Source: Agromyces sp. Root81 (lineage in GTDB: Bacteria > Actinomycetota > Actinomycetes > Actinomycetales > Microbacteriaceae). Taken from it: a stretch of DNA of 64,000 nucleotides. The stretch is from assembly GCF_001429165.1 (NCBI RefSeq), contig NZ_LMIR01000004.1, forward strand, positions 186,001 to 250,000, in the 5' to 3' direction. Under the pieces are notes generated by a model. It saw only the letters and a list, made by a program, of their open reading frames with translations, was not told the origin of the DNA and made no database searches. The position numbers and the translations under genes are program-made. This document shows, in pieces, positions 1-10,500 of this stretch (positions are counted from its first letter, which is position 1; the number at the start of each line of letters is the position of its first letter).

Positions 1-1889
1 ATGACCGGCCCGCAGGTCTCGGCGTCGCGCGGCACCGAGAGGAACTGCTGCACGCGGCCGCGGTCGGGCCCCTCGAGCGGCACCTTGAAGAGTCCGTCGT
101 TGAATCCGATCTTGCTGGGCGCGCCGTCGGTCGAGATCCAGAGGTTGCCTTCGGAGTCGAACGCCACGTTGTCGGGGCAGGAGATCGGCGACACGAGCTC
201 CTTCGGGAACCCGGCGAAGTAGGTGTTCTGGTCGACCGCCGGGTCGCCGCAGAGCAGCAGGATGCTCCAGCCGAATGCGGTGCCCGACTGGCCGGCGGTC
301 TCGGTCAGCTCGATGATGTGCCCGTTGCGGTTGCCCGTGACCGGGTTGGCCTCGTCGATCGTCGCGAGTGACCGCGACGAGTTGTTCGTGAGGGCGACGT
401 ACACCTTGCCGGTCTTCGGGTTGGGCTGCACGTCCTCGGGGCGGTCCATCTTCGTCGCGCCGACGGTGTCGGCAGCGAGGCGCGTGAAGACGAGCACCTC
501 CTCGGTGCTCATGCCGGAGATGACGCTCTCGCCGTCCTGCGTGAGCGGGATCCACTGGCCGGTGCCGTCGAAGAGGCCGTCGGCGGGGAGCGCTCCGGTG
601 CCGGTGATCTCGGCGGCCGGCGAGTTGCCCGTGAACTTCGCGACGTACAGGTCGCCCTCGCTGAGCAGCCCGAGGTTGTTGCGGCGCGCGACGGGGGTGC
701 GTCCCGGGTCGAACGTGCCCTTGGAGACGAACTTGTAGAGGTAGTCGTTCGTCTGGTCGTCGCCCATGTATGCGACCGCGCGGCCGTCCTCGGCGATGAT
801 GACGTTGGCGCCCTCGTGCTTGAAACGGCCCATCGCCGTGTGCTTGCGCGGCGTCGAGGCCGGGTCCTCCGGGTCGATCTCGACGATCCAGCCGAAGCGG
901 TTGGGCTCGTTCACGAAGCCGGCGTCGTGCGCGTCGAAGCGCGGGTCGATGCGTTCGAACGTGTAGGTCGACTTCGCGCTGGGCGTGGCGCGGTAGCGCT
1001 TCTGCCCCGCGGTGTCGGCGGCCCAGGCGAAGTAGCCGTCGAAGTTCTCCTCGCCCGAGAGCGCGGTGCCCCACGGCGTGGTGCCGCCGGCGCAGTTGCC
1101 GAGCGTGCCCTTCACCCAGCGGCCCTCGCCGTCCTCGGCGGTCTTCACGAGATCGGTGCCGGCCGCGGGGCCGGTGAGCTCGAATACGGTGTCGGCGGTG
1201 ATGCGGCGGTTGCGGCGACCGTCGACGAGGTAGCGCCAGGGCTGGCCGAGCTTGCTGCGCCGCAGCTCCACGACCGAGAAGCCGTGGGCGGCCTTGTAGA
1301 TGACGGCGCGACGGTCGAGCTCGGCGGTGTCGCTCGTCGCCGGGAACATGATTCCCGGGTTGACGTACTCGTGGTTGTTCACGAGCACGCCGGTGCGACC
1401 GCTCCGATCGGCGATGATGTCGAGGTAGTCGCAGTTGTAGCCGAACTGGCCCGCCTGTGCCTCGGGCGTCTGGTTGTCGAAGTCGAGGGCCGGCACGCTG
1501 GAGAACAGCGGGTCGCCCCAGCGGATGATCGGCGCCCACGTGTACCCCTCCGGCACGTTGAAGTCGTCGACGATCTTCGGCACCGGCGAGATGGCGTCGA
1601 ACGGCAGGCCGCCCGGGGCGCCCGAGGCTCCGCCACCGGGGGCGGCGACGGCCGCGCCGGTCGGCGTCGCGGCGGCGAGCGCGATGCCCACGGCCCCCGC
1701 GGCACCGAGCCCGAGCAGCGCGCGCCGCGACAGTGCGGCGGAGGCGATCTCGCGGAAGGCGGGGTTCGAGGACGTGTTGCACTCGGGGCCGAGACAGGCG
1801 TTGCCGCACTTGAAGTGGCACGTCACCGGCGAACGCTTGCCGCGCACGTGATCGGCCATCGGAAGCAGCTGGATGTCGGTGATCGTCAC
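1..1889 (-). CDS. PhoX-family (DUF839) alkaline phosphatase, 3' end outside window
   Basis: Secreted phosphatase of the PhoX family, which releases phosphate from organic esters outside the membrane using a Ca/Fe cofactor. About 629 residues are in the window; the C-terminus lies beyond position 1. The start is GTG at 1889, preceded by a good ribosome site (gtgagga). The N-terminus has the family's cysteine-rich stretch (CHFKCGNACLGPEC) and then a twin-arginine signal (SRRALLGLG plus an alanine-rich hydrophobic run), so Tat export of the folded protein is likely. Downstream are PhoX-like segments such as NCAGGTTPWGT, SGEENFDGYF and MDRPEDVQPNPKTGKVYVALT. It is separated from proS by a strong hairpin, so it is probably transcribed on its own. 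Family call is firm; regulation by phosphate starvation is only family knowledge. Confidence 0.9.
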   Translation of the reverse strand, partial: MTITDIQLLPMADHVRGKRSPVTCHFKCGNACLGPECNTSSNPAFREIASAALSRRALLGLGAAGAVGIALAAATPTGAAVAAPGGGASGAPGGLPFDAISPVPKIVDDFNVPEGYTWAPIIRWGDPLFSSVPALDFDNQTPEAQAGQFGYNCDYLDIIADRSGRTGVLVNNHEYVNPGIMFPATSDTAELDRRAVIYKAAHGFSVVELRRSKLGQPWRYLVDGRRNRRITADTVFELTGPAAGTDLVKTAEDGEGRWVKGTLGNCAGGTTPWGTALSGEENFDGYFAWAADTAGQKRYRATPSAKSTYTFERIDPRFDAHDAGFVNEPNRFGWIVEIDPEDPASTPRKHTAMGRFKHEGANVIIAEDGRAVAYMGDDQTNDYLYKFVSKGTFDPGRTPVARRNNLGLLSEGDLYVAKFTGNSPAAEITGTGALPADGLFDGTGQWIPLTQDGESVISGMSTEEVLVFTRLAADTVGATKMDRPEDVQPNPKTGKVYVALTNNSSRSLATIDEANPVTGNRNGHIIELTETAGQSGTAFGWSILLLCGDPAVDQNTYFAGFPKELVSPISCPDNVAFDSEGNLWISTDGAPSKIGFNDGLFKVPLEGPDRGRVQQFLSVPRDAETCGPV

Positions 1890-2052
1890 GGATCGGTCCT
1901 CACGTTCGTGGTCGGGATTCCACTCTGCAGAGTGCTCGCGGAAACCGAATCCGCATCAGACGACGGTTGAACGCGCGGTGAACCCGCAGTGAACGATGCC
2001 GCTCCACGACGCGACATCCACTGCACGGGACGAGCGAGCCGCACCAGCAGCA

Positions 2053-2093
2053 CTGAACCGCCCGCTCCCACCAGGTGGGAGCGAGCGGTTCAG
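2053..2093 (-). terminator. Intrinsic-type terminator hairpin after proS
   Basis: Nearly perfect inverted repeat with arms of about 19 bases (one mismatch) around a minimal loop, starting 16 bases past the proS stop on the minus strand. It contains the core CGCTCCCACC / GGTGGGAGCG. There is no clear U-tract, which is common for actinobacterial terminators. Confidence 0.75.
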
Positions 2094-2108
2094 GTGACCG
2101 AGCCGGCG

Positions 2109-3872
2109 TCAGGCGAGTGCTGCAGCGACCTCGCCGATCGGCACCTGCGTGCGCTCGCCGCTCGCGCGATCCCACACCTCGACGATGCCGTCGGCGACGC
2201 CGCGACCGACGATCACGATCTTCGGCACGCCGATGAGCTCGGCGTCGCCGAACTTCACGCCGGGCGAGACCTTGGGGCGGTCGTCGAAGAGCACATCGCG
2301 ACCGGATGCCTCGAGCTCCGCCACGATCGTCTCGGCCGCGTCGAAGACCGTGTCGTCGCGGCCGGTCGCGACCACGTGCACGTCGAAGGGCGCCACGGCG
2401 GAGGGCCAGATGAGGCCCTTGTCGTCGTTGTTGTCTTCGGCGATGATCGCGAGGATGCGGGTGACGCCGATGCCGTAGGAGCCCATCGTGACGGTCGCGA
2501 GCTTGCCGTTCTCGTCGAGCACCTTGAGTCCGAGCACCTCGGCGTACTTGCGCCCGAGCTGGAAGACGTGGCCGATCTCCATGCCGCGGGCGAGTTCGAC
2601 CGGGCCGGAGCCGTCGGGCGCGGGGTCGCCGGGCAGCACGTTCGACGCCTCGACGGTGCCGTCGGCGACGAAGTCGCGGCCGGCGACGAGCCCGAAGACG
2701 TGCTTCTGGTCGACGTTCGCTCCGGTGATCCACTCGGTGCCGTCGACGACACGGGGGTCGACGAGGTAGCGGATGCCGGTGGCGGACTCCTCGCCGAGCA
2801 CGGCGCCGCCCTCGGACCACGGGCCGATGTAGCCCTTCACGAGACCGGAGTGCTTCGCGAAGTCGGCGTCGGTCGCGGGCTCGACCTCGCCGGGGGCGAA
2901 GGCCACCTCGACGCGCTTCATCTCGACGTCGCGGTCGCCGGGCAGGCCGATCACGACGAGCTCGCGGGTGCCATCGGGCTGGACGACGGCGAGCACGACG
3001 TTCTTCAGGGTGTCGGCCGAGGTCCAGGCGCGCCCGTCGGGCCGCGGGTACTCGGCGTTCGCGAGGTCGACGAGGGTCGCGATCGTGGGGGTGTTCGGGG
3101 AGTCGAGCACGAGCGGTGCCGGTAGCCCGTCGAACGGGATCGACTCGGGCACGATCGTCTCGAAGGCCTCGACGTTGGCCGCGTAGCCGCCGGCGGAGCG
3201 CACGAAGGTGTCTTCGCCGACGGGGGTCGGGTGCAGGAACTCCTCGCTCTTCGAACCGCCCATCGCCCCGGCATCCGCCTTGACGATCACGTACTCGAGC
3301 CCGAGCCGGGCGAAGATGCGCTCGTAGGCGTCGCGCTGGGCCTGATAGCTCGCGTCGAGCCCCTCGTCGGAGATGTCGAAGGAGTAGGCATCCTTCATGG
3401 TGAACTCACGGCCGCGCAGGAGGCCGGCGCGGGGGCGCGCCTCGTCGCGGTACTTGTCCTGGATCTGGTAGATCGACAGCGGCAGGTCCTTGTAGGAGTT
3501 GTAGAGGTCCTTCACGAGCAGCGTGAAGACCTCCTCGTGCGTTGGCGCGAGCAGGTAGTCGGCGCCCCTGCGATCCTGCAGGCGGAAGAGCGTGTCGCCG
3601 TACTCGGTCCAGCGGTTCGTGACCTCGTAGGGCTCGCGCGGCAGCAGCGCGGGGAAGTGCACCTCGTGCGCGCCCGCGGCCGTCATCTCCTCACGGATGA
3701 TCGCCTCGATCTTCGCCTTCACTCGCAGTCCCAACGGCAGCCAGGCGAACACGCCTGGCGCCTGGCGCCGGATGTAGCCGGCGCGCACGAGCAAGCGGTG
3801 GCTCGTGACTTCGGCGTCGGCGGGGTCTTCGCGGAGCGTACGGAGGAAGTAGTTCGTCAGACGTGTGGGCAC
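2109..3872 (-). CDS. proS: Prolyl-tRNA synthetase
   Basis: Charges tRNA-Pro with proline in the cytoplasm. The 587-aa length and the N-terminus ([14 protein letters not shown], then [21 protein letters not shown]) match the bacterial long form, class II, with an inserted editing domain. Class II motifs are visible: [20 protein letters not shown] (motif 2 area) and [15 protein letters not shown] (motif 3 area), and the C-terminal anticodon-binding domain follows. The start is GTG at 3872; there is no Shine-Dalgarno sequence but a TAGAAT box lies 6 bases upstream, so the mRNA is probably leaderless. Confidence 0.97.
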   Translation of the reverse strand: MPTRLTNYFLRTLREDPADAEVTSHRLLVRAGYIRRQAPGVFAWLPLGLRVKAKIEAIIREEMTAAGAHEVHFPALLPREPYEVTNRWTEYGDTLFRLQDRRGADYLLAPTHEEVFTLLVKDLYNSYKDLPLSIYQIQDKYRDEARPRAGLLRGREFTMKDAYSFDISDEGLDASYQAQRDAYERIFARLGLEYVIVKADAGAMGGSKSEEFLHPTPVGEDTFVRSAGGYAANVEAFETIVPESIPFDGLPAPLVLDSPNTPTIATLVDLANAEYPRPDGRAWTSADTLKNVVLAVVQPDGTRELVVIGLPGDRDVEMKRVEVAFAPGEVEPATDADFAKHSGLVKGYIGPWSEGGAVLGEESATGIRYLVDPRVVDGTEWITGANVDQKHVFGLVAGRDFVADGTVEASNVLPGDPAPDGSGPVELARGMEIGHVFQLGRKYAEVLGLKVLDENGKLATVTMGSYGIGVTRILAIIAEDNNDDKGLIWPSAVAPFDVHVVATGRDDTVFDAAETIVAELEASGRDVLFDDRPKVSPGVKFGDAELIGVPKIVIVGRGVADGIVEVWDRASGERTQVPIGEVAAALA

Positions 3873-3878
3873 CCGACG

Positions 3879-3884
3879 ATTCTA
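3879..3884 (-). promoter_or_regulatory. -10 box of proS, leaderless type
   Basis: TAGAAT on the minus strand, 6 bases before the GTG start of proS, with no ribosome-binding site between. A transcript from this box would begin at or next to the start codon. No convincing -35 box is visible. Confidence 0.5.
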
Positions 3885-3927
3885 CTGAGCACTTGGATGC
3901 CTCCTGCCCGGGTTCGCCCGGAACGAC

Positions 3928-4146
3928 TCAGGTGAGGTCGGCGTCGATCACTTCGGCGCCGGCCTCCGCGAGGTGACGGTTGACCTGGTCGGCCCAGTTG
4001 ATCAGGTCGAACAACGCGGTGTCGAGACTCTCGAGCACTTCCACCACGGGAGCGGGCACCTCGCCGTCTGCGAACTCCTCGATGAGCCGGTAGGCGTCGT
4101 CCCGGGCGTTGGCAGCGTTCTCGATGTGTCGGGTGTTGATCGTCAT
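3928..4146 (-). CDS. Conserved-looking small hypothetical protein (72 aa)
   Basis: Function not recognised. The 72-aa acidic product (about 20 D/E) is predicted mostly helical and soluble: no signal peptide, membrane segment or cysteine. It lies between proS and a divergent RNB ribonuclease gene, with only 53 bases separating the two divergent starts. A TAGAGT box sits 6 bases before its ATG, so it has its own promoter and probably a leaderless mRNA. Codon use is like its neighbours, and the frame is kept with a normal start signal, which supports it being real. Confidence 0.7.
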   Translation of the reverse strand: MTINTRHIENAANARDDAYRLIEEFADGEVPAPVVEVLESLDTALFDLINWADQVNRHLAEAGAEVIDADLT

Positions 4147-4152
4147 CCCGGC

Positions 4153-4158
4153 ACTCTA
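4153..4158 (-). promoter_or_regulatory. -10 box of the 72-aa gene, leaderless type
   Basis: TAGAGT on the minus strand, 6 bases before the ATG at 4146; no ribosome-binding site. Confidence 0.45.
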
Positions 4159-4186
4159 TCTGCGACCGGCTTCGCGGGGCTGCTCG

Positions 4187-4192
4187 TAGGCT
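4187..4192 (+). promoter_or_regulatory. -10 box of the RNB ribonuclease gene, leaderless type
   Basis: TAGGCT on the plus strand, 7 bases before the ATG at 4200. Divergent to the box at 4153-4158, so both promoters are packed into 53 bases. Confidence 0.45.
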
Positions 4193-4199
4193 GGGGGCC

Positions 4200-5633
4200 A
4201 TGCCGAGCCGCCGAACGCACGTCACGGACTCCGTCGCGCAGAGCGAACTGGCCGTCGCCCTCGCCCGGCTCCGTGCCGAGCTGGACCTGCCGGAGGCATT
4301 CGCGCCCGAGGTGCTCGCCGAGGCCGAGGCGGTGCGCGCAGACGATCCCGGCGCCGACCTGCGCGAACTGGCGTTCATCACGATCGACCCGGCGGGATCG
4401 ACGGACCTCGACCAGGCGCTCCACATCGCACGACGGGCGACCGGGTTCCTGGTGCACTACGCGATCGCGGATGTCCCCGGCTGGGTGATCCCCGACGGCG
4501 CCGTCGACCGTGAGGCCCGGCGCCGGGGCCAAACCCTGTACGCCGCCGACGGCCGCGTGCCGCTGCATCCGGTGGTGCTCAGCGAAGACCGTGCATCGCT
4601 GCTGCCCGGTGTGGACCGCACCGCATTCGTCTGGGCGTTCGAGCTCGACGAGCGAGGCACGGTGACCCGCACACGGCTCACCCGGGCGACGATGCGTTCA
4701 CGCGAACAGCTCACCTACGAGCAGGCGCAGGCTCGCATCGACGGGGGCGACGGCGATTCCCCGCTCGCGCTGCTGCGCGAGGTGGGGCTCCTCCGCATCG
4801 AGGTCGAGCGCGCCCGCGGCGGTGCGAGCCTCAACTCACCCGACGAGGAGATCGTGCGCACCTCGGGCGGCGGCTACTCACTCGAACGCCGGCATCCGCT
4901 GCCGGTCGAGGAGTGGAACGCCCAGCTGTCGCTCATGACGGGCATGGCCGCCGCGCAGCTCATGCTCGAGGCCCGTGTCGGAGTGCTCCGCACGATGCCG
5001 AAGCCGAGCGAGGAGCGCATCGCCGCCTTCCGTGCGCAGACTCACGCGCTCGGCCGACCGTGGCCGGAGCCCATCTCCTACGGCGAGTACCTCCGCGGGC
5101 TCGACCGCGACGATCCCGCCGCGCTCGCCGTGATGCAGGCGGCATCCGGCCTCTTCCGCGGCGCCGGTTACCTCGCCCTCGACGGCACGGTCCCGCCCGA
5201 CCCCGTGCAATCGGCGCTCGCGGCGCCGTACGCCCACGTCACCGCACCGCTGCGGCGACTCGTCGACCGCTGGGGCCTCGTCGTGTGCGAGGCGCTCTGC
5301 GCCGGGCGCGAAGTGCCCGAGTGGGCGCGCTCATCGCTTCGCGAGCTGCCCTCGCTCATGGGCGCCTCGGCGCAACGTGCGAGCCGCCTCGACGCCGAGT
5401 CCATCGCGCGCGTCGAAGCGGCCTTGCTGAGCGCGCGAGTCGGAGAGCGCTTCATCGCGACCGTGCTCGAGGTGCGCGGCGAGCGAGCGGTGCTCCAGCT
5501 CGCCGATCCGGCAGTCACCGCCACCTGTCCCACGCCCGACGGGGTACGCGCCGGCACCGAACTCGAAGTGGAGCTGCTCGCGGCCGACATCGCCACGGGC
5601 ACGATCGAGTTCCGCGCGGCCGTCGCTGCCTGA
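4200..5633 (+). CDS. RNB-domain 3'-5' exoribonuclease (RNase II/R-like, short form)
   Basis: Cytoplasmic RNA-degrading enzyme of the RNase II/R superfamily. The RNB catalytic signature DPAGSTDLDQAL has metal-binding aspartates near D63, D69 and D71; further RNB blocks are FLVHYAIADVP, AYAHVTAPLRRLVDRW and the basic MEARVGVLRTMPKP-like segment. At 477 aa it is shorter than RNase R (about 750-800), lacking full cold-shock and S1 domains, as is usual for this actinobacterial subfamily. The ATG at 4200 follows a TAGGCT box by 7 bases. It stands alone on the plus strand among minus-strand genes. Confidence 0.9.
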   Translation: MPSRRTHVTDSVAQSELAVALARLRAELDLPEAFAPEVLAEAEAVRADDPGADLRELAFITIDPAGSTDLDQALHIARRATGFLVHYAIADVPGWVIPDGAVDREARRRGQTLYAADGRVPLHPVVLSEDRASLLPGVDRTAFVWAFELDERGTVTRTRLTRATMRSREQLTYEQAQARIDGGDGDSPLALLREVGLLRIEVERARGGASLNSPDEEIVRTSGGGYSLERRHPLPVEEWNAQLSLMTGMAAAQLMLEARVGVLRTMPKPSEERIAAFRAQTHALGRPWPEPISYGEYLRGLDRDDPAALAVMQAASGLFRGAGYLALDGTVPPDPVQSALAAPYAHVTAPLRRLVDRWGLVVCEALCAGREVPEWARSSLRELPSLMGASAQRASRLDAESIARVEAALLSARVGERFIATVLEVRGERAVLQLADPAVTATCPTPDGVRAGTELEVELLAADIATGTIEFRAAVAA

Positions 5634-5663
5634 CCGGCCGGGCCGCTCGCAACGCGGCGCCCG

Positions 5664-5822
5664 TCAGACGCCTTCGACGTCCTCCTCGTCGCCGAGCGCG
5701 AACGTCTCGAGGTCGTCCTCCGCCTCCGTCGCAGCATCGTCGGTGCCCTCATGCAGGGTGCCCATGCCGTCGGGGTAGCCCGCCGTGTCGGGGTACTCGA
5801 ACTCGCTGCCGTCGCCGCTCAT
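5664..5822 (-). CDS. Very acidic 52-aa protein, unknown function
   Basis: Short gene with a clear start: ATG at 5822 with GAGAGGAG upstream at good spacing. The product has 18 Asp/Glu, one His and no Lys or Arg in 52 residues, with a Gly/Tyr/Pro-rich N-terminal half (EFEYPDTAGYPDGMG). No signal peptide or membrane segment. It lies downstream of ispG on the same strand and ends 31 bases from the end of the convergent RNB gene. Function unknown; the extreme charge suggests a disordered binding protein, which is inference. Confidence 0.6.
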   Translation of the reverse strand: MSGDGSEFEYPDTAGYPDGMGTLHEGTDDAATEAEDDLETFALGDEEDVEGV

Positions 5823-5841
5823 CGCGGTCTCCTCTCGCGAT

Positions 5842-5860
5842 CGGATGCCCGGGGCATCCG
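5842..5860. terminator. Possible weak hairpin terminator after ispG
   Basis: Inverted repeat CGGATGCCC / GGGCATCCG with a one-base centre, in the 73-base gap between the ispG stop and the 52-aa gene start. The effective stem is about 7 pairs once a loop is allowed. It is also one of the GGATGCC palindromes common in this window, so its role is uncertain. Confidence 0.35.
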
Positions 5861-5895
5861 CTGCCGCCCACGATACGCTCGGGCGGCGCGCACGA

Positions 5896-7047
<1,152 letters not shown>

Positions 7048-7053
7048 GAGACG

Positions 7054-7059
7054 AGTCTA
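7054..7059 (-). promoter_or_regulatory. -10 box of ispG, leaderless type
   Basis: TAGACT on the minus strand, 6 bases before the GTG start, no ribosome site. It suggests ispG is transcribed independently of the catabolic operon that ends just upstream (stop at 7132). Confidence 0.45.
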
Positions 7060-7131
7060 CTTCCGTACGGGTGGTCGGCGGATGCCACGCGGATCTGTCG
7101 ACCCCGAGATGCGGTGGGCCGGCCCAGTCGA

Positions 7132-8181
7132 TCACTCGGACAACATCGCCACCAGCGCGTCGCGGAACGCCTCGGGGTGCTCGAGGTGCGGCGAATGCCC
7201 GCAGTTCTCGAGTTCGAGCTCGGTGACCCGGCCGCCCGCATCCGAGTAGCGATCCAGCACGGCACGGGTCTGGGAGATCATCGGCTGGGCCGGCGCGACC
7301 TCCTCGCCCGGCCAGCCGGGGATGATGCCCGCCGCGCCCAGCTGGTTCAGGTCGAAGAAGGAGGCGTCGCCCACGATCGCGTCCTGCGCGCCGTGGATCC
7401 AGAGGATCGGCGGCTTCGCCGCGAGGTCGACGATGCCGCTCGTGTCGAACACGGGCGGCGCCATGGTGTTCAGCACGCCGCGGCCGCCCGGCGCGAATCC
7501 CGGCCAGTTCTCCGACGGGGTCGAGTCCCCCGGGTAGTTGTCGAGGCCGATCGCCGTCGTCAGCATCGACTCGACCCAGACGTCCTCATGCTCGGAGACG
7601 AAGCCCGGCGCGACATAGCTCGAGCGGTACACGGCACGGGGCGACCCCGGCTCGTCGCTCCGATCGCCGGCCTCGAGCCTCGCCACGAAATCGGGGTTCA
7701 CTCCCCCGCCGCCGGTGCCTGCGGCATCCGCCGTCTGGAGCGAGCCGTCGAGCACGGTGCCGCCGAATCCGTACGGCGACACCGTCGACTGCAGCGTGAG
7801 GCTCGCCACGAGCTCGGGCCGGTCGAGCAGGAGCTGCATGACGACGCCGCCGCCCATGCTCCAGCCGACGAGGTGCACGGCGCCGAGATCGAGGGCGTCG
7901 ATGACGGATGCCACGTCGTCGGAGAAGTCCCGCAGCCCGCGGGTGGCATCGACCGGCAGCGTCACGCTGTCGCCGAAACCGCGCAGGTCGACGGCGTACG
8001 CCGCGATCCCGGGCGGCAGTGCGAGCATCATCGGCTGCCAGAACAACGACGACGACACGTTGCCGTGCACGAAGACCACGGACGCCGACGGGGCGTCCGC
8101 CCGCCGTTCGAGCACGCCGGCGACGAGGCGCGGCGTCTCGACCCGGCGAGCGACGATGCCGGGGAAGATCGTCTCGACCAT
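7132..8181 (-). CDS. Alpha/beta hydrolase, last gene of the 3-ketoacid operon
   Basis: Alpha/beta-fold hydrolase of 349 aa. Seen: oxyanion segment FVHGNVSSS, nucleophile elbow GWSMGG (Ser within GxSxG), and the catalytic His region ENCGHSPHLEHPEAF; an acid is likely in the WIHGAQDAIV strand. It has no signal peptide, so it acts inside the cell. The gene begins 15 bases after the CoA-transferase B stop and has no strong ribosome site of its own. A long cap region (about residues 130-260) is richer in Gly/Pro than usual. The substrate is unknown; the context suggests hydrolysis of an ester or lactone that feeds the 3-hydroxybutyrate/acetoacetate steps. Confidence 0.8.
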   Translation of the reverse strand: MVETIFPGIVARRVETPRLVAGVLERRADAPSASVVFVHGNVSSSLFWQPMMLALPPGIAAYAVDLRGFGDSVTLPVDATRGLRDFSDDVASVIDALDLGAVHLVGWSMGGGVVMQLLLDRPELVASLTLQSTVSPYGFGGTVLDGSLQTADAAGTGGGGVNPDFVARLEAGDRSDEPGSPRAVYRSSYVAPGFVSEHEDVWVESMLTTAIGLDNYPGDSTPSENWPGFAPGGRGVLNTMAPPVFDTSGIVDLAAKPPILWIHGAQDAIVGDASFFDLNQLGAAGIIPGWPGEEVAPAQPMISQTRAVLDRYSDAGGRVTELELENCGHSPHLEHPEAFRDALVAMLSE

Positions 8182-8196
8182 TGCGCGCGAGTCCGT

Positions 8197-8829
8197 TCAG
8201 TCCGTGATGAGCGGGGGCTCGGTGGCGGCGACGACCTCGTCGACCGTCACACCGGGGGCGCACTCGACGAGCCGCAGCCCTTCGGGCGTCACGTCGATGA
8301 CGGCGAGGTCGGTGATGATGCGGTCGACGACGCCGCGGCCGGTGAGGGGCAGCGAGCACTCGTGCACGATCTTCGGCGAGCCGTCCTTGGCGACGTGCTC
8401 CATGAGCACGATCTTGCGGCGCGCGCCGTGCACGAGATCCATCGCACCGCCCGGGCCCTTCACCATCTTGCCGGGGATCATCCAGTTGGCGAGGTCGCCT
8501 GCAGCGGAGACCTGCATGGCGCCGAGGATGGCGGCGTCGATCTTGCCACCGCGGATCATGCCGAAGCTCGTCGCCGAGTCGAAGTAGGCGGCACCGGGCA
8601 GCACCGTCACCGTCTCCTTGCCCGCGTTGATGAGGTCGGGGTCGACGGCGTCGTCGCTCGGGTACGGCCCGACGCCGAGGATCCCGTTCTCGGACTGCAG
8701 GAGGATGGTGACCCCGTCGGGCACGTAGTTCGGCACGAGCGTCGGCAGGCCGATGCCGAGGTTCACGTAGGAGCCGTCGGCGAGTTCGCGAGCGGCCCTG
8801 GCGGCCATCTCGAAGCGGGTCAGTGCCAT
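8197..8829 (-). CDS. scoB: Succinyl-CoA:3-ketoacid CoA-transferase, subunit B
   Basis: Transfers CoA from succinyl-CoA to acetoacetate, together with subunit A. The 210-aa product begins [13 protein letters not shown]; the ATG at 8829 follows the subunit A stop by one base and has a GAGGGGA ribosome site. The catalytic glutamate lies in the SENG motif (E47), followed by GILGVGPYP. Other family blocks: [30 protein letters not shown] and [13 protein letters not shown] frame that continues upstream to 8931 is an artefact of subunit A's overlap. The closest alternative is a 3-oxoadipate CoA-transferase, but the neighbours favour the acetoacetate enzyme. Confidence 0.9.
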   Translation of the reverse strand: MALTRFEMAARAARELADGSYVNLGIGLPTLVPNYVPDGVTILLQSENGILGVGPYPSDDAVDPDLINAGKETVTVLPGAAYFDSATSFGMIRGGKIDAAILGAMQVSAAGDLANWMIPGKMVKGPGGAMDLVHGARRKIVLMEHVAKDGSPKIVHECSLPLTGRGVVDRIITDLAVIDVTPEGLRLVECAPGVTVDEVVAATEPPLITD

Positions 8830-8830
8830 C

Positions 8831-9604
8831 TCAGTTCCCCTCTCGCACGGTGCGACGTTCGATGCGCTTCTCGATGTCGGAGCCGACGACCACGATGCGG
8901 TCGACGTAGATGCCGGGCAGGTGCACGGCATCGGGGTCGAGCTCGCCGGCCTCGACGATCTCCTCGACCTGCGCGATGCAGATGCGCCCTGCCATCGCGG
9001 CGAGCGGCGAGAAGTTGCGCGCCGACTTGTCGAAGACGAGGTTGCCGTACCGGTCGCCCTTCAGCGCGTGCACGAGCGAGTAGTCGGTCGTGATCGCCTC
9101 CTCGAGCACGAACTCGCGCGGCGCTCCGCCGACGTCGAACGTCTGCACGGGCTTCACGGGGCTCGCGACGGCGATCGTGCCGTCGGCGTGGTAGCGCCGC
9201 GGCAGCCCGCCCTCGGCGACCTGCGTGCCGACGCCGGTCTGGGTGAAGAACGCGGCGATGCCGCTGCCTCCGGCCCGCAGCTTCTCGGCGAGCGTGCCCT
9301 GCGGCGTGAGCTCGAGCTCGAGCTCCCCCGAGAGGTACTGCCGCTCGAACTCCTTGTTCTCACCGACGTACGACGAGGTCATCTTGGCGATGCGCTGCTT
9401 CGCGAGCAGCACGCCGAGCCCCCAATCGTCGACGCCGCAGTTGTTCGAGACGACGGAGAGCCCGTCGACCCCTGCGTCGAGCAGGGCCTGGATCAGCACC
9501 ATCGGGATGCCGCAGAGTCCGAATCCGCCGACGGCGAGACTGGCCCCTGAAGGGATGTCGGAGACCGCCTCTTGAGCGGACCCGACGACTTTGTCGAGTG
9601 TCAC
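8831..9604 (-). CDS. scoA: Succinyl-CoA:3-ketoacid CoA-transferase, subunit A
   Basis: Alpha subunit of the CoA-transferase, 257 aa, cytoplasmic. Family blocks are plain: GGFGLCGIP near the N-terminus, [50 protein letters not shown] and FFTQTGVGT. These match the acetoacetate-type enzyme more closely than the 3-oxoadipate type. The GTG start overlaps the stop of the upstream hydrolase gene in a GTGA junction, so translation is coupled. Confidence 0.92.
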   Translation of the reverse strand: MTLDKVVGSAQEAVSDIPSGASLAVGGFGLCGIPMVLIQALLDAGVDGLSVVSNNCGVDDWGLGVLLAKQRIAKMTSSYVGENKEFERQYLSGELELELTPQGTLAEKLRAGGSGIAAFFTQTGVGTQVAEGGLPRRYHADGTIAVASPVKPVQTFDVGGAPREFVLEEAITTDYSLVHALKGDRYGNLVFDKSARNFSPLAAMAGRICIAQVEEIVEAGELDPDAVHLPGIYVDRIVVVGSDIEKRIERRTVREGN

Positions 9605-10500
9605 GATGCACCTTCCTGTGTTTCCGCCGCCTCGATGCGGGCACGGATCACAGGGATCACGCTACCCGCGCCGGGCTCGGTCATCACGATCGTGTAGTGG
9701 TTGACGTCGGCGACCTCGTGCACGGCGAGCTGCGGCATCCGCTCGGCCCAGTCGGCGAGCATCGACTCGGGATACAGCGGCGCCTGGTCCTGGAGCCCGC
9801 GTGCAGCTCGGAAGAAGTCGACCGGGCCGGGCAGCGCTGTCAACGCCTCCACGTACCCGTTCGCCCCATCGAGCTGCACCACGTTCTCGGCGACCGCTTC
9901 CGCCACGGCGGAACTGCGGAGGTTCGGCTCCTCGCCCTCGAGGTCGTACTCGACGTAGCCCACGATCGCATCGTTCCAGTACGGCCCGAGCGCCGGATGC
10001 CGCCGCCAGAAATCGACGTAGTCGGCCCGCGAGCGGAAGGTCATCGAGAGCCGCTCGAGTGCCGGGCCGAGCATCACGGCCGGGAGCTGATCTGCGGGCA
10101 CGCCCGCCGGATTCGGCACGGGCAGCCCGCCGTCGACGAGCGCGACGCCCGCGACCCGATCGGGATGGCGCTCGGCGAACCGGACCGAGACGAACGCACC
10201 CATCGAGTGGCCGACGACGAAGGCGCGGTCGACGCCGAGCGCGTCGAGCATCGCCGCGATGTCGTCGGCGTGGCGCTCGATGCCGTACGGCCCCGGCAGC
10301 GCGTTGCTGCGGCCACGACCGCGCAGATCAGGTGCGATCACGCGCCGGCCGTCGAATCCGTCGGCGACGACGTCCCAGCTGCGATGGGTCGCTGTGATGC
10401 CGTGCACGGCGAGCACCGGGAGCCCCGTGGCATCCGCTCGCCACTGCCCCCCGGAGAACATTCCGCCTTCGACCGGCACTGCGAACGAGGTTCGGGTCAT
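9601..10500 (-). CDS. Alpha/beta hydrolase of the 3-ketoacid operon
   Basis: Cytoplasmic alpha/beta hydrolase, 299 aa. Seen: HGITATHRSWD (oxyanion region), APDLRGRGRS, nucleophile elbow GHSMGA, and a C-terminal VADVNHYTIV that carries the likely catalytic His. Start ATG at 10500 overlaps the stop of the upstream dehydrogenase by four bases (ATGA); an ATG four codons upstream lies inside that gene and is less likely. It differs from the hydrolase at 7132-8181, so it is not a recent duplicate. The role is inferred from context: cleaving an ester so the acid part enters the dehydrogenase/CoA-transferase route. Confidence 0.8.
   Translation of the reverse strand: MTRTSFAVPVEGGMFSGGQWRADATGLPVLAVHGITATHRSWDVVADGFDGRRVIAPDLRGRGRSNALPGPYGIERHADDIAAMLDALGVDRAFVVGHSMGAFVSVRFAERHPDRVAGVALVDGGLPVPNPAGVPADQLPAVMLGPALERLSMTFRSRADYVDFWRRHPALGPYWNDAIVGYVEYDLEGEEPNLRSSAVAEAVAENVVQLDGANGYVEALTALPGPVDFFRAARGLQDQAPLYPESMLADWAERMPQLAVHEVADVNHYTIVMTEPGAGSVIPVIRARIEAAETQEGAS

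Noticed and set aside
8197..9604. 3-oxoadipate CoA-transferase (PcaIJ) and a beta-ketoadipate pathway
   Set aside because: Subunit A blocks match the acetoacetate-type enzyme and the operon has a 3-hydroxybutyrate dehydrogenase; no aromatic-ring genes are nearby.
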